41,667 bases of DNA, taken from positions 1-41,667 of the forward strand of contig NZ_KB902250.1 of the NCBI RefSeq assembly GCF_000379445.1, in the 5' to 3' direction. Below the pieces are notes generated by a model. That model ran no database searches, was not told the origin of the DNA, and saw nothing but the letters and a program-made list of their open reading frames with translations. Of this stretch, positions 1-7,992 are shown in pieces (position 1 is the stretch's first letter; each line of letters begins with the position of its first letter). Made by a program: the position numbers and the translations under genes. This DNA comes from Fangia hongkongensis FSC776 = DSM 21703. GTDB taxonomy: Bacteria; Pseudomonadota; Gammaproteobacteria; Francisellales; Francisellaceae.

Positions 1-1
1 C

Positions 2-256
2 CGAAGAATCATTCAACAACATCAAATTAAACAAAGCATGAGTCGTAAGGGAGACTGCTGGGACAATGCTGTGGCTGAAAGCTTTTTTCGAACCTTAAAG
101 ACTGAATGTACTTACCATGAAAACTTTAAGACACGAGAGCAAGCTAAAAAAGCTATTTTTGAATATATTGAGGTATTTTATAACCGTAAAAGGAGGCATA
201 CACATAATGATTATTTATCCCCTGTAGAGTTTGAGAGAAAATCTAAATTTGCTTAA
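2..256 (+). CDS. IS3-family transposase OrfB, C-terminal part (5' end outside window)
   Basis: This is the end of an integrase-fold (rve) DDE transposase that carries out cut-and-copy transposition of the IS. The frame is already open at base 2 and reads [20 protein letters not shown], so the ATG at 38 is internal and not the true start. The motif [13 protein letters not shown] contains the conserved third acidic residue (Glu) of the DDE triad. The downstream YNRKRRH and SPVEFE segments are typical of IS3 OrfB C-termini. The stop is TAA at 254-256, seven bases before the terminal repeat. No frameshift is visible in the part present. The IS subgroup cannot be assigned safely from this fragment. 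Confidence 0.93.
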   Translation, partial: RRIIQQHQIKQSMSRKGDCWDNAVAESFFRTLKTECTYHENFKTREQAKKAIFEYIEVFYNRKRRHTHNDYLSPVEFERKSKFA

Positions 257-262
257 GAAAAC

Positions 263-282
263 TGTCCGGATTAGTGTTGACA
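263..282 (+). repeat. Right terminal inverted repeat of the IS3-family element
   Basis: The sequence TGTCCGGATTAGTGTTGACA lies just after the transposase stop. Its reverse complement starts TGTCAACACTAATCC, the usual form of an IS3-family left end. The partner repeat is outside the window, so the exact boundary is inferred from the family's 5'-TG...CA-3' ends. Confidence 0.7.
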
Positions 283-362
283 CTCCATATGGACGTATCT
301 AACAGATAGTAACATGAGGCATAGCTGAGTTGGCTAAAGGTAAATCGCCAATAGATGATTGC

Positions 363-629
363 TTATAGAATTTTAATTGAAAGGGCGTGGATTTTATCTT
401 TCATTAAATCGCCAAGGCAGCTATAAATTGCTTGATGTGCTTTAAGGGTTGATAGGTTTTTGAGTTGAGCTGAGGTGATTATAAGTAAAAAATGACGTTT
501 ACCCTCTTGAAAGTGTCTATGTTTTTTATGCTTATGCGTCTCGTCAATTAATTCAAGCGCTTGCGGGGAGAAGGCTTTTTCAAGTTTGCGAATGATTTCA
601 TTTTGTAAGGAATCGATATTTTGAGACAT
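363..629 (-). CDS. bolA: BolA/IbaG-family protein
   Basis: This 88-residue protein has the BolA fold (class II KH-like). BolA proteins pair with monothiol glutaredoxins in Fe-S cluster trafficking, and in some bacteria they affect envelope genes and morphology. The family pattern is visible as SPQALELIDETHKHKKHRHF followed by a hydrophobic strand, then KAHQAIYSCLGDLM and IHALSIKIL. The HKKHRHF stretch lies where BolA proteins have the loop that supplies metal or cluster ligands. The start lies 3 bp beyond the stop of the upstream 5-formyl-THF cyclo-ligase gene, so the two are probably co-transcribed. Its end is 80 bp from the IS3 remnant. BolA versus IbaG subtype cannot be settled by eye. Confidence 0.88.
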   Translation of the reverse strand: MSQNIDSLQNEIIRKLEKAFSPQALELIDETHKHKKHRHFQEGKRHFLLIITSAQLKNLSTLKAHQAIYSCLGDLMKDKIHALSIKIL

Positions 630-632
630 AGT

Positions 633-1196
633 TTATTTTAATATTTGACTTGGTGTGATGATAATATCCATTTTAATATCCCAAGGGCGAATTTCAATAT
701 AATCAAGCGCCTGTTCATCAAATGCAATGCCAACCATTAGAGGTTTTTTAGGGAAAATCTCTTTATGTGTTAAAAAAGCAAAGCTACTGTCATAAAAGCC
801 ACCTCCCATCCCAAGGCGATTTTTATGCCGATCAAAACCAACAAGTGGTGTAATAACAAGATCAAGTTCCCACGGTGCGATGATATTTTTAATGTTGATG
901 ATAGGCTCTAGTAGTCCAAAGCGATTATGGCGCCATTTCTGAGTATCCTCTGCGAACCATAAATGCCTTGCTCTATAAGGGTGTATAATCGGGTAGTGGA
1001 GTGTGTTATCATTGCTTAAATAGCTATCAATCTTCAGTGGGGATATTTCCTCCCAGCTTGGTTTATAGCTGGCAATATTTAGTTGTTTAATTGTTGGGAA
1101 TGCACGTTTAAACTGCTCTAGTAGCAGTATTTCATCGCTGGCTTTTTTTTGAGAGGAAATAGCTTGCCTTTGTTTTCTTAGCATATCGCGAGACAT
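633..1196 (-). CDS. ygfA: 5-formyltetrahydrofolate cyclo-ligase
   Basis: The enzyme converts 5-formyl-THF to 5,10-methenyl-THF with ATP in the cytoplasm, returning a stored folate to one-carbon metabolism. The diagnostic nucleotide-binding motif reads RLGMGGGFYD, near the family's GxGGGYYD. It is preceded by the DLVITPLVGFD strand and followed by VGIAFDEQ. The frame is open to 1283, but I chose the ATG at 1194-1196 (MSRDMLRKQRQ). This gives 187 residues, the usual family length, and leaves about 107 bp to the divergent tag gene instead of 20 bp. The ribosome-binding site is weak at either start, so the N-terminus is uncertain. It is followed after 3 bp by bolA. Confidence 0.88.
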   Translation of the reverse strand: MSRDMLRKQRQAISSQKKASDEILLLEQFKRAFPTIKQLNIASYKPSWEEISPLKIDSYLSNDNTLHYPIIHPYRARHLWFAEDTQKWRHNRFGLLEPIINIKNIIAPWELDLVITPLVGFDRHKNRLGMGGGFYDSSFAFLTHKEIFPKKPLMVGIAFDEQALDYIEIRPWDIKMDIIITPSQILK

Positions 1197-1303
1197 AAGC
1201 GTGCCTGTGCTATATTGGTGATGTAATAATGGCATAGATTCAATGTGATAACAAATAATTACAGGTGAATAACACCCAATCATGATAATGGAGCGTTATC
1301 GAG

Positions 1304-1861
1304 ATGGAAAAATCAAGATGCCTTTGGGCAAAAGGGGATGAGTTAATGATTGCTTATCATGATACAGAGTGGGGCGAGCCTGTATATAATGAGCAGAGGT
1401 TATTTGAATTTTTATCATTAGAGGGGATGCAAGCGGGACTTAGTTGGTCATGCATATTAAAAAAGCGTGAGGCGTATAGAGAGGCGTTTTATCAGTTTAA
1501 CTTGGAAAAAGTTGCAAAGATGAATGACGATGATGTTGAAAAATTAATGCTGAACGAGGGCATTGTTCGTAATCGCTTAAAAATCAAAAGTATTATCAAA
1601 AATGCGCAAACTTGGTTAAAAATAGCTCAAAATGAGTCGGTGGTGGAAAAGCTTTGGTCATTTGTGGGGGGCGAGCCTATTTATAATTGCTATCAAAGTG
1701 ACACGGATGTTCCGGCAGCAAATAAGGATGCAACCTTGTTGAGTCAATGGCTTAAATCAGAAGGCTTTAGCTTTGTAGGTCCAGTTATTTGTTATGCATT
1801 TATGCAGGCGACAGGGATGGTTGATGATCATGTTAAAAACTGCTTCAAGTATAAAAAATAA
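1304..1861 (+). CDS. tag: DNA-3-methyladenine glycosylase I
   Basis: This base-excision repair enzyme of 185 residues removes 3-methyladenine from alkylated DNA. The zinc site of the Tag family is complete: Cys6 and His19 near the N-terminus, His176 and Cys180 at the C-terminus (DDHVKNC). The Glu in the LSLEGMQAGLSW motif (Glu40) matches the conserved active-site Glu of E. coli Tag. A GGAG sequence about 10 bases upstream supports the ATG at 1304. It is transcribed divergently from the folate cyclo-ligase gene. No clear terminator follows. Confidence 0.95.
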   Translation: MEKSRCLWAKGDELMIAYHDTEWGEPVYNEQRLFEFLSLEGMQAGLSWSCILKKREAYREAFYQFNLEKVAKMNDDDVEKLMLNEGIVRNRLKIKSIIKNAQTWLKIAQNESVVEKLWSFVGGEPIYNCYQSDTDVPAANKDATLLSQWLKSEGFSFVGPVICYAFMQATGMVDDHVKNCFKYKK

Positions 1862-1928
1862 ACAAATCGTGACTTAATTCCTTGTATTAAGATTCTGTTA
1901 ATATTTTGTGCTTAGTCTATATTTTAAT

Positions 1929-1944
1929 CGCAATTTATATTGCG
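1929..1944. repeat. Small perfect inverted repeat upstream of the 42-residue peptide gene
   Basis: CGCAAT-TTAT-ATTGCG is a perfect 6-bp palindrome with a 4-base centre, about 45 bp before the small ORF at 1988. It is not followed by a T-run, so it is a poor terminator candidate. It could be an operator, or chance. Confidence 0.3.
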
Positions 1945-1987
1945 GTAGTTGGTAACAAAGTAACTTGAAATATGGTAATTGAGGAGC

Positions 1988-2116
1988 ATGATGATGAAAA
2001 AGCTAGCAGCAATATTAGAAATAATGTTACTCCTTAGTATTGCCATAGGTGTCGCAAGTGCAGCTAAGTTTATGTATAAAGTAGAGCATACGGCGCAAAT
2101 GCAGCAACAACACTAA
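1988..2116 (+). CDS. Small single-pass membrane peptide, 42 residues, unknown function
   Basis: This short gene begins with three consecutive ATG codons and encodes 42 residues (40 from the third ATG). Residues 7-26 are hydrophobic, preceded by Lys-Lys and followed by a short polar tail rich in Gln and His. This suggests an inner-membrane peptide with N-in topology, or an uncleaved signal anchor. A strong GAGGAG sequence at 1981-1986 sits 7 bases before the third ATG (1994), which I take as the likely start. The stop (TAA 2114-2116) overlaps the end of the convergent ttcA gene. I do not recognise a family. Support rests on the ribosome-binding site and the membrane-peptide composition. Confidence 0.5.
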   Translation: MMMKKLAAILEIMLLLSIAIGVASAAKFMYKVEHTAQMQQQH

Positions 2117-2913
2117 GTGAGATTATTGGCTATCAAAGACCTATCAAGCCTGTCTTGATCACAGTCACGAAGATTAAAAAGCGCCTCATCCATTAAATGG
2201 CTTGGGACAATATGCTTTAATGAGCTAAAAATATTTACAGGAATTTTAGGATTTTCGCCTGCCAGTTCATTAAGTAATTGCTTAATTCTTTGGCGTTTTA
2301 AATTTTCCTGTGTGCCACAAAGATTGCATGGAATAATAGGAAAGCTCTCTTCATTGGCAAAGCGTTGAATGTCTCTTTCCTGACAGTAAACTAATGGGCG
2401 TATGACGACATTTGTTTTATCTTCTGTCAGTAGCTTGGGTGGCATGGTTTTTATCTTGCCTTGATAGAACATTGACATTAAAACGGACTCAATTACATCA
2501 TCTCGGTGGTGACCGAGCATAATTTTATCAATGTTATTTTCACGAGCATACCGATAAATATTCCCTCGTCTTAAGCGCGAACACATAGAGCAGTAGGCTT
2601 TTCCTTCAGGTGTTTTGTCAACAACGACGCTATAGGTGTCGCGTTTTTCAATTACAAAAGGAATATTATGTGCCTGTAGATAGGCTCGCATCTCTTTATC
2701 ATCCCACCCAGGCTGGCTTTGATCTAACGTGTAGGCAATGATGTTAATATCGTATACTTTTTCAGCGATTAAGTTATGCATTAGCTTTAATAAGCTAAAA
2801 GAATCTTTGCCGCCAGAGAGACAGATCATTACCTTATCATGTTTTTGTAGCATCTTATAATCAGCAATAGCTTTAGTCAGATTAAAACGTAGTTTCTTTT
2901 CAGTATTGGTCAT
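2113..2913 (-). CDS. ttcA: tRNA 2-thiocytidine(32) synthetase TtcA
   Basis: TtcA thiolates cytidine 32 in the tRNA anticodon loop, using ATP and a [4Fe-4S] cluster. The PP-loop ATP-pyrophosphatase motif SGGKDS is at residues 33-38 from the chosen start. The paired cysteines Cys108/Cys111 (CSMC) and Cys196/Cys199 (CNLC) are those of the TtcA family. The frame is open upstream to 3087 through smpB in another frame. I placed the start at the ATG 2911-2913 (MTNTEKKLRFNL), which gives 266 residues and begins 4 bases after the smpB stop. The two genes are likely co-transcribed, with translation of ttcA partly coupled. Its 3' end overlaps the small peptide gene on the other strand by 4 bases. Confidence 0.94.
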   Translation of the reverse strand: MTNTEKKLRFNLTKAIADYKMLQKHDKVMICLSGGKDSFSLLKLMHNLIAEKVYDINIIAYTLDQSQPGWDDKEMRAYLQAHNIPFVIEKRDTYSVVVDKTPEGKAYCSMCSRLRRGNIYRYARENNIDKIMLGHHRDDVIESVLMSMFYQGKIKTMPPKLLTEDKTNVVIRPLVYCQERDIQRFANEESFPIIPCNLCGTQENLKRQRIKQLLNELAGENPKIPVNIFSSLKHIVPSHLMDEALFNLRDCDQDRLDRSLIANNLT

Positions 2914-2917
2914 AGCT

Positions 2918-3400
2918 TTAGTGGTGTTTTTTAAATAGACGTTCTTTTTCTCGCTGCCAATCCTTCTCTTTAGAAGCTTGGCGTTTGTCATGGAGTTGTT
3001 TTCCCTTGGCGATCGCGATTTCAAGTTTAACGTGGGAATTTTTCCAGTACATTGAAAGTGGCACAATGGTATAGCCTTTTTGCTCAATTTTCCCCATTAG
3101 GTTATCAATCTGCTTTCGATGTAGTAGTAGCTTTCGTGTGCTGTCAGCGATAGGTGATACATGTGTGGATGCTGAATGAAGAGGAGTGATATTGGCGTTA
3201 AATAGCCATGCCTCATTGTTTTTAATATGAATATGTGAGTCGGTGATTTGCACTTTACCTTCACGTATACTTTTTACTTCCCAGCCATCAAGGACAATGC
3301 CAGCCTCCATCCGATCCTCAATAAGATACTCGTGAAAGGCTTTTTTATTTTTGGCAATAATATTTGAAGTTGCCTTTGGTTTCTTTTTTGTTTTTGCCAT
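2918..3400 (-). CDS. smpB: SsrA-binding protein SmpB
   Basis: SmpB binds tmRNA and delivers it to stalled ribosomes for trans-translation. The 160-residue protein has the expected order: a basic N-terminus, the [20 protein letters not shown] segment, the [14 protein letters not shown] strand, and [14 protein letters not shown] followed by a basic C-terminal tail that enters the mRNA channel. It is divergent from ratA, an arrangement widely conserved in gammaproteobacteria. No tmRNA gene (ssrA) is seen in the window; the next gene downstream is ttcA. Confidence 0.97.
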   Translation of the reverse strand: MAKTKKKPKATSNIIAKNKKAFHEYLIEDRMEAGIVLDGWEVKSIREGKVQITDSHIHIKNNEAWLFNANITPLHSASTHVSPIADSTRKLLLHRKQIDNLMGKIEQKGYTIVPLSMYWKNSHVKLEIAIAKGKQLHDKRQASKEKDWQREKERLFKKHH

Positions 3401-3404
3401 GATT

Positions 3405-3432
3405 TTGCAAAATGCGCCTTTAGCGTTACAAT
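3405..3432 (+). promoter_or_regulatory. Candidate sigma-70 promoter for ratA-rnfH
   Basis: TTGCAA (3405-3410) and TACAAT (3427-3432) are separated by 16 bases, about 40 bases before the ratA ATG. The -35 element lies inside a 12-bp palindrome, ATTTTGCAAAAT (3402-3413), immediately beside the smpB start codon. That could allow shared control of the divergent genes. Called from consensus only. Confidence 0.45.
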
Positions 3433-3474
3433 AGCCAAGATTTTAACATGAACTGATAAAATAAGAGAAACAAT

Positions 3475-3915
3475 ATGACAACAATTCATCGAACAGCGCT
3501 GGTTGAATATAGTGCTTGTCAGATGTATGATCTTGTAAATGATATTGATCACTACCCTGAGTTTGTGCCAATGTGTCAGTCTGTAGAAGTGCATAAACAT
3601 ACTGAAACTGAGGCAGAGGCGACACTCAAAATCGCCAAAGGTGGAATTAAAATTGATTTTGGCACCAAAAATGAAATGACGCCAAAGGAAGAGATTAAAA
3701 TTCGCCTAATGAAAGGTCCGTTTAAACGACTTTTGGGTTTGTGGAAGTTTGAGCCATTAAATGAAAGAGCTTGTAAAGTTACTTTAGATTTGGAGTTTGA
3801 ATTTTCTAATCGCATGCTCGCGATGGCGCTGGGCGTTGTATTTAATACTTTGGCCAATACGATGTTAGATGCATTTTGTAAGCGCGCTTCGATTGTGTAT
3901 GGAGAAAATGAGTGA
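3475..3915 (+). CDS. ratA: RatA-family START/Coq10 domain protein
   Basis: This 146-residue protein has a single polyketide-cyclase/START (Coq10) domain. The family includes E. coli RatA, reported to block association of the 50S and 30S subunits, and the ubiquinone-binding Coq10 proteins. The N-terminal pattern (ALVEYSACQMYDLVNDIDHYPEF) followed by VPMCQSV, and the C-terminal amphipathic helix after VTLDLEFEFSN, fit the family. AAGAGA upstream is a plausible ribosome-binding site. Its stop TGA overlaps the GTG start of rnfH by 4 bases, so the pair is translationally coupled. Whether it acts on ribosomes or on quinone is not decidable from sequence. Confidence 0.92.
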   Translation: MTTIHRTALVEYSACQMYDLVNDIDHYPEFVPMCQSVEVHKHTETEAEATLKIAKGGIKIDFGTKNEMTPKEEIKIRLMKGPFKRLLGLWKFEPLNERACKVTLDLEFEFSNRMLAMALGVVFNTLANTMLDAFCKRASIVYGENE

Positions 3916-4214
3916 ACGTTGAGCTTGTTTATGGAACAGCGGCACATCAAAGAATATATTCTTTGTCATTTACATCTTCTGTCAGTGTTGAAGAAGTCAT
4001 TCGACAAAGTGGCGTGTTAGATGACTTCCCTGAGATTGATTTAACTTGTCAAAAAGTAGGGATTTATGCTGAAATAGTCTCTTTAGATCATCAAGTGAAA
4101 GCTGGCGACAGAGTAGAGATATACCGCCCGCTTAGTATTGATCCAAAAGAAGCAAGGCGTTTGCGTGCTGAGCGAAAACGTAAAAAAGAAGGCATACGAT
4201 TATTTGGAGCATAA
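3912..4214 (+). CDS. rnfH: RnfH family protein (UPF0125)
   Basis: This 100-residue ubiquitin-like beta-grasp protein is nearly always found next to ratA in gammaproteobacteria. The conserved core (IYAEIVSLDHQVKAGDRVEIYRPL), with a basic tail (KEARRLRAERKRKK), is typical. The GTG start at 3912-3914 overlaps the ratA stop as GTGA, which fixes the start through coupling. Its biochemical function is not established. No rnf electron-transport genes are in the window. Confidence 0.94.
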   Translation: MNVELVYGTAAHQRIYSLSFTSSVSVEEVIRQSGVLDDFPEIDLTCQKVGIYAEIVSLDHQVKAGDRVEIYRPLSIDPKEARRLRAERKRKKEGIRLFGA

Positions 4215-4218
4215 TAAT

Positions 4219-4641
4219 ATGGCAATATGGAAAACACCTGCAAGCCCTGAGATTTTAAATGAGCGATCCAGTGGATTATTTGCAGATTTATTAGGCGTTC
4301 GTTTTATTGAAGTGGGTGAGGATTATGTGCTCGCTGAAATGGAAGTAAAAGATAAACACAAGCAGCCTTTGGGTATTATGAATGGAGGGGTATCTTGTGG
4401 TATTGCTGAGACAGTTGGAAGTACGGCTGCAAATTATGCTGTAGATATTACGAAGGAATATTGTGTTGGTCTTGAGATTAATACCAATCATTTAAGACCA
4501 GTGAAATCAGGTAAACTGATCGCAAAAGCCTTTCCTTTTCACCTCGGAAAAACAACACATGTTTGGTCAATAGAAATTCGAAATACCGAGGGGAAGCTTG
4601 TTTCCATCAATCGCCATACCGTTGCTGTTAAAAAGCGTTAA
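4219..4641 (+). CDS. PaaI/EntH-like hotdog-fold acyl-CoA thioesterase
   Basis: This is a 140-residue hotdog thioesterase that probably hydrolyses acyl- or aroyl-CoA esters in the cytoplasm. The start at 4219 has GGAG nine bases upstream; the frame is open further 5' but only over rnfH. The active-site region reads LGIMNGGVSCGIAETVGS. Glu64 matches the catalytic Glu of the EntH/MenI group, and Gln49 and His91 fall at other conserved sites. The His of the usual HGG motif is replaced by Asn55. The substrate cannot be named. It sits in the ratA-rnfH-mnmC run, 37 bp before mnmC. Confidence 0.85.
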   Translation: MAIWKTPASPEILNERSSGLFADLLGVRFIEVGEDYVLAEMEVKDKHKQPLGIMNGGVSCGIAETVGSTAANYAVDITKEYCVGLEINTNHLRPVKSGKLIAKAFPFHLGKTTHVWSIEIRNTEGKLVSINRHTVAVKKR

Positions 4642-4678
4642 GACAATTTAATTATTGTAAAAGGGTAACTTTTTCATT

Positions 4679-6676
4679 ATGTCATCTTCTCGAGAAGTAA
4701 ATGATCAATCCACTGAAGTGAATGTTAGCTGGAAAAGTGGTGAGCCATTTTCACTTGAGTTTGATGATGTATTTTTTGCAAAAGGGCATGGACTTGAAGA
4801 GTCGCAATATGTTTTTTTGCAAAAAAATGATCTTTATGCGCGAGTCAGCAAGCTTCTCTCAGGCAAACACTTTAGTGTTGCGGAGACTGGCTTTGGTACG
4901 GGATTGAATTTCTTAGCATTGTGCGAGCTTTGGGATTACTATGCACCGAAAGGGGCGAAGCTGCATTTTATCAGTAGCGAAAAATACCCTTTATCTCAAG
5001 CAACACTGAAAAAAGCGCATAGCCTTTTCCCAAAGATGCAAAAATACTCTGAGCAGTTACTTAGTATCTATCCAGAGATTTTGTATAATGGGCAGTCACA
5101 TTACCAGTTAACAAAAGATATTAGTTTGACGCTTTTGATTGGAGATTCACTTGAGCGTTATCGTGCATTTGAAGGGGTGATTGATGCATGGTTTTTAGAT
5201 GGTTTTGCGCCAAATAAAAACCCTGATATGTGGCAAGAGGCACTATTTGATGAAATTTGGCGCTTAAGCCATACGGGTACAACGCTTGCGACATTTACAG
5301 CTGCATCAAGAGTTAGAAAAAGCTTACAGCGAGTTGGTTTTAGGGTTACAAAGCACAAGGGGTTTGGCTGTAAGCGAGAGATGTTAAGTGCAGTTGTGTC
5401 ACATGAAAAAAGCACAGGTTCTCATTGTGCCAAATACTTATCAGTCGCCCATTCAATAAGCAGCAATTCAAGCAAAAAAGTGGCTGTGATTGGGGCAGGG
5501 CTTGCTGGAGTTTCAATTTGTTACGAGTTATCTAAACTTGGCATTCAGGCTGAGTTATATGATAAATCTCCTTCCTTTGCAATGGGCGCATCAGGGAATC
5601 CTTATGGTATATTAAAGCCCTATCTAACAGCAGATTGTAACTTATCTGATCAGTTTCATACGAGCGGGTATTTATATACTAAGGCTATTTTACAGGAGCA
5701 TCATAATAAGATTGATTACATTCAAACTGGCGCAATTGAATTATTTAGCAATGAGAAAGAGAAAAAACGTTATCAGCATATTTTCAATAAGCGCTCTATT
5801 GCAAAAGATTTAGCTTTTATTGTATCCAAAGAAAAGGCAAGCGAGATTGCTAATATCCCACTTGAGCATGCGGGTGTGTATTATCCTCAAGCGGTGATGG
5901 TGAATCCTAAAAGCCTTATTGAAACACTGTTAATAGAGTCAAAGGCGAAAATGAGTTTTAATCATAGCCTTGAAGATTGTCAGTATCAGCATAAAACTAG
6001 AACATGGCAGCTTTGTTTTAATGTGCAAGGAGCTCGTGTCGAAAAGGAATATGATGCCGTTGTATTTGCAGGCAGCTTTGATCTAATGGAGCAAATAGCT
6101 ATGTTAAACTTTATTGAGGCATATCGCTCATTTGGTCAAATTTCAATAACAAAAAAAGGGACAAGCGTAGCAAATAACAAGTGCATTTTAATTGCAAAAG
6201 GCTATCTGCTACCTTATATAGAAGGAACGCAGTTATTTGGGGCAAGCTTTCGAGATAATAGTGATACTAATGATCAAGTAGAGGATAAAGATCATTTGTT
6301 TAATATTGCTCAGATAGCCTCTATTGTGAACACGGATATAGAGCAAATAGGGTCGGCTAGAGTCAGTGCACGGTGTGTAACTTCGGATCATTTACCGTTT
6401 GTTGGTAATATTGCAGATAAAGATCAGTATGCGAAACAATATGCTTTAGCGCTTAATAAAGGGGGCAGGTTGAAATCATTAGATGAAGCCCAATATTGCC
6501 CGAATATCTATCTAACATCAGGGTTTGGCTCAAAAGGGTTGTGTTCAATGTTTATCTCAGCAAGACATATTGCGAATTTAATTCATGGGAATCCAAACTT
6601 AACACTCTCTAATGAGCTATTTCAAGCGCTTCACCCCATGCGTTTTATGGCAAGGAGCTTAAAAAAGAAAAGGTAA
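4679..6676 (+). CDS. mnmC: Bifunctional tRNA 5-methylaminomethyl-2-thiouridine biosynthesis protein MnmC
   Basis: MnmC performs the last two steps of mnm5s2U34 formation in tRNA. The FAD-dependent C-terminal domain removes the carboxymethyl group from cmnm5s2U, and the N-terminal domain methylates nm5s2U with SAM. At 665 residues it is full length (E. coli about 668). The methyltransferase half shows ETGFGTGLNFLAL and, later, DAWFLDGFAPNKNPDMW. The oxidoreductase half begins near residue 266 with the dinucleotide-binding motif VAVIGAGLAG and ends with a GFGSKGLC segment. AAGGGTAA upstream serves as ribosome-binding site. It ends 2 bp from the convergent GH17 gene with no terminator between. 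Confidence 0.96.
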   Translation: MSSSREVNDQSTEVNVSWKSGEPFSLEFDDVFFAKGHGLEESQYVFLQKNDLYARVSKLLSGKHFSVAETGFGTGLNFLALCELWDYYAPKGAKLHFISSEKYPLSQATLKKAHSLFPKMQKYSEQLLSIYPEILYNGQSHYQLTKDISLTLLIGDSLERYRAFEGVIDAWFLDGFAPNKNPDMWQEALFDEIWRLSHTGTTLATFTAASRVRKSLQRVGFRVTKHKGFGCKREMLSAVVSHEKSTGSHCAKYLSVAHSISSNSSKKVAVIGAGLAGVSICYELSKLGIQAELYDKSPSFAMGASGNPYGILKPYLTADCNLSDQFHTSGYLYTKAILQEHHNKIDYIQTGAIELFSNEKEKKRYQHIFNKRSIAKDLAFIVSKEKASEIANIPLEHAGVYYPQAVMVNPKSLIETLLIESKAKMSFNHSLEDCQYQHKTRTWQLCFNVQGARVEKEYDAVVFAGSFDLMEQIAMLNFIEAYRSFGQISITKKGTSVANNKCILIAKGYLLPYIEGTQLFGASFRDNSDTNDQVEDKDHLFNIAQIASIVNTDIEQIGSARVSARCVTSDHLPFVGNIADKDQYAKQYALALNKGGRLKSLDEAQYCPNIYLTSGFGSKGLCSMFISARHIANLIHGNPNLTLSNELFQALHPMRFMARSLKKKR

Positions 6677-6678
6677 AC

Positions 6679-7749
6679 CTATTTCTTATCAGACACCCAG
6701 TTTGGAATGTTGCTGCCATTACTTTGACCGTCATTGTTGAAAAACCCCATCTGGCGCTGACCATCAGCTTTATTTGGCTCATTCACCATTTCAAAGAGGA
6801 AGGTTGGTATTGTGTAGCCACTTGCCATGCTATGCTGACTGGTAAGAGAGCTTGTAATCGCATTATTGACTTTAACTGCATAACTGGCATCTTTATCTTC
6901 AATGCCTTCAGCACCCGTTTCTCCAATGAATGCTTGAAGTGGTTTTCCTGATGAGGTTTTGAAGCGTGAGATATAGTTATGATAAACATCAGCATAATAC
7001 TCAGAAAAAACTTTAGGGGCAGCATTGATAATATTTTGTGGTGTCTTCTGAGATACTAACGCATCAGCATAAGGGTCGAACTCAACAAATGGATAACCAT
7101 GATTCCAAGTACTCTTCCAGCTGTTAACAACAGCATTCATATAAGGATCAAAAATAGCATTTGCATTAGGATCGTTTCCAATGCGAGGTAATCCATTAAA
7201 GCTTGCACTAACACTTATGTCTGGCAAACCATTTGCTGTTAAAGCTTGAGAGATCGCTTGAATACGCGCTTTAAGCTCACTTGCACTAATGTTGTTCGCA
7301 TTAACCTCGTTACCAATTAGAATAGCTTTTATTTGATTAACACTGCTACCAAAAGTTTGTTTTAGCTTTTTAACCCAGTCATTTGCTGAGATTGGCATAA
7401 CATTTAAAGTGCCAATTACTGCTTCAATACTTGAATCTTCTTGCATTTGTTTAGCAAGTGCTTGAGTGGGAATATCAATAACACTACAGTTAGCACTTCC
7501 AACCGCACACAAGCGATAAACACGAAAAAGCTTAATATTGGTTGAAACATTTTTCATAAGCTCTTCAGCGCTTGAGAGGTTGTTCACACTTGGTGCTGCC
7601 ATTGTGTCAAAGTTCATGCCCACGTTATAAGAAAAAGGGCTCTGGATGGATTTAATTTGATCAGCGCTAAGCGGAGTGCTTGCATAGCTAAGTGAAAATC
7701 CTGTGATAGCTGCGCCAAGAATAATTGTATGAGACAATAGCTTTTTCAT
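6679..7749 (-). CDS. Secreted GH17-type beta-1,3-glucanase-like protein
   Basis: The protein has 356 residues with a signal peptide (residues 1-23, cleavage likely after SYA) and no further membrane segment, so it is probably periplasmic or secreted. It matches the glycoside hydrolase 17 (beta/alpha)8 pattern. The acid/base motif is IGNEV (Glu148), the nucleophile motif is IGETGAEG (Glu277), and the C-terminal FLFEMVNEPNK matches the family's late Glu-x-x-Lys segment. Family members cleave beta-1,3-glucans or remodel them by transglycosylation. AAGGA lies 9 bases before the ATG. It faces mnmC at its 3' end, and 243 bp separate it from the next minus-strand gene, so it probably has its own promoter. 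Substrate is inferred from family only. Confidence 0.82.
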   Translation of the reverse strand: MKKLLSHTIILGAAITGFSLSYASTPLSADQIKSIQSPFSYNVGMNFDTMAAPSVNNLSSAEELMKNVSTNIKLFRVYRLCAVGSANCSVIDIPTQALAKQMQEDSSIEAVIGTLNVMPISANDWVKKLKQTFGSSVNQIKAILIGNEVNANNISASELKARIQAISQALTANGLPDISVSASFNGLPRIGNDPNANAIFDPYMNAVVNSWKSTWNHGYPFVEFDPYADALVSQKTPQNIINAAPKVFSEYYADVYHNYISRFKTSSGKPLQAFIGETGAEGIEDKDASYAVKVNNAITSSLTSQHSMASGYTIPTFLFEMVNEPNKADGQRQMGFFNNDGQSNGSNIPNWVSDKK

Positions 7750-7992
7750 TATGTAGTTTCCTTGTTGTTGAGGTTAAAATCCTAAATAATCTACAAACTT
7801 TTCTTTTGTCTTAGAAATTACCGGTCTCATTTTAAACATAAATGGGTTGATTACAAGTCATTCTTAAATTTATAGTTACTTTGATACATAAGCTATGCTA
7901 TTGCAGATTTGCTATTAGGTTATAATATATTATCCATAACGACCACATGCTATAGGTCTCAGGTGATATTGTTACAGGGTGATTGAAAAGTA

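Larger units (their letters stand above)
1..282 (+). mobile_element. IS3-family insertion sequence, 3' remnant at window edge
   Basis: Only the right end of the element is in the window. It holds the last 84 codons of the OrfB transposase, followed by a terminal sequence that ends in CA at 282, as IS3-family ends do. The left end, OrfA and any target duplication lie outside, so intactness cannot be judged. The next gene, bolA, ends 80 bp away and appears undamaged. Confidence 0.85.

Noticed and set aside
310..350. AGCTGAGTTGGCTAAAG resembles a tRNA D-arm
   Set aside because: No acceptor stem, anticodon arm or T-arm can be matched around it, so it is not a tRNA gene. A tRNA fragment next to the IS cannot be shown.
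2900..3480. tmRNA (ssrA) gene near smpB
   Set aside because: No tRNA-Ala-like ends or tag-coding segment are seen near smpB; the neighbours are ttcA and ratA.
3576..3950. Long minus-strand frame (124 codons) opposite ratA
   Set aside because: It lies antisense to the clearly conserved ratA/rnfH frames, has no ribosome-binding site I can see, and its composition mirrors the real gene.
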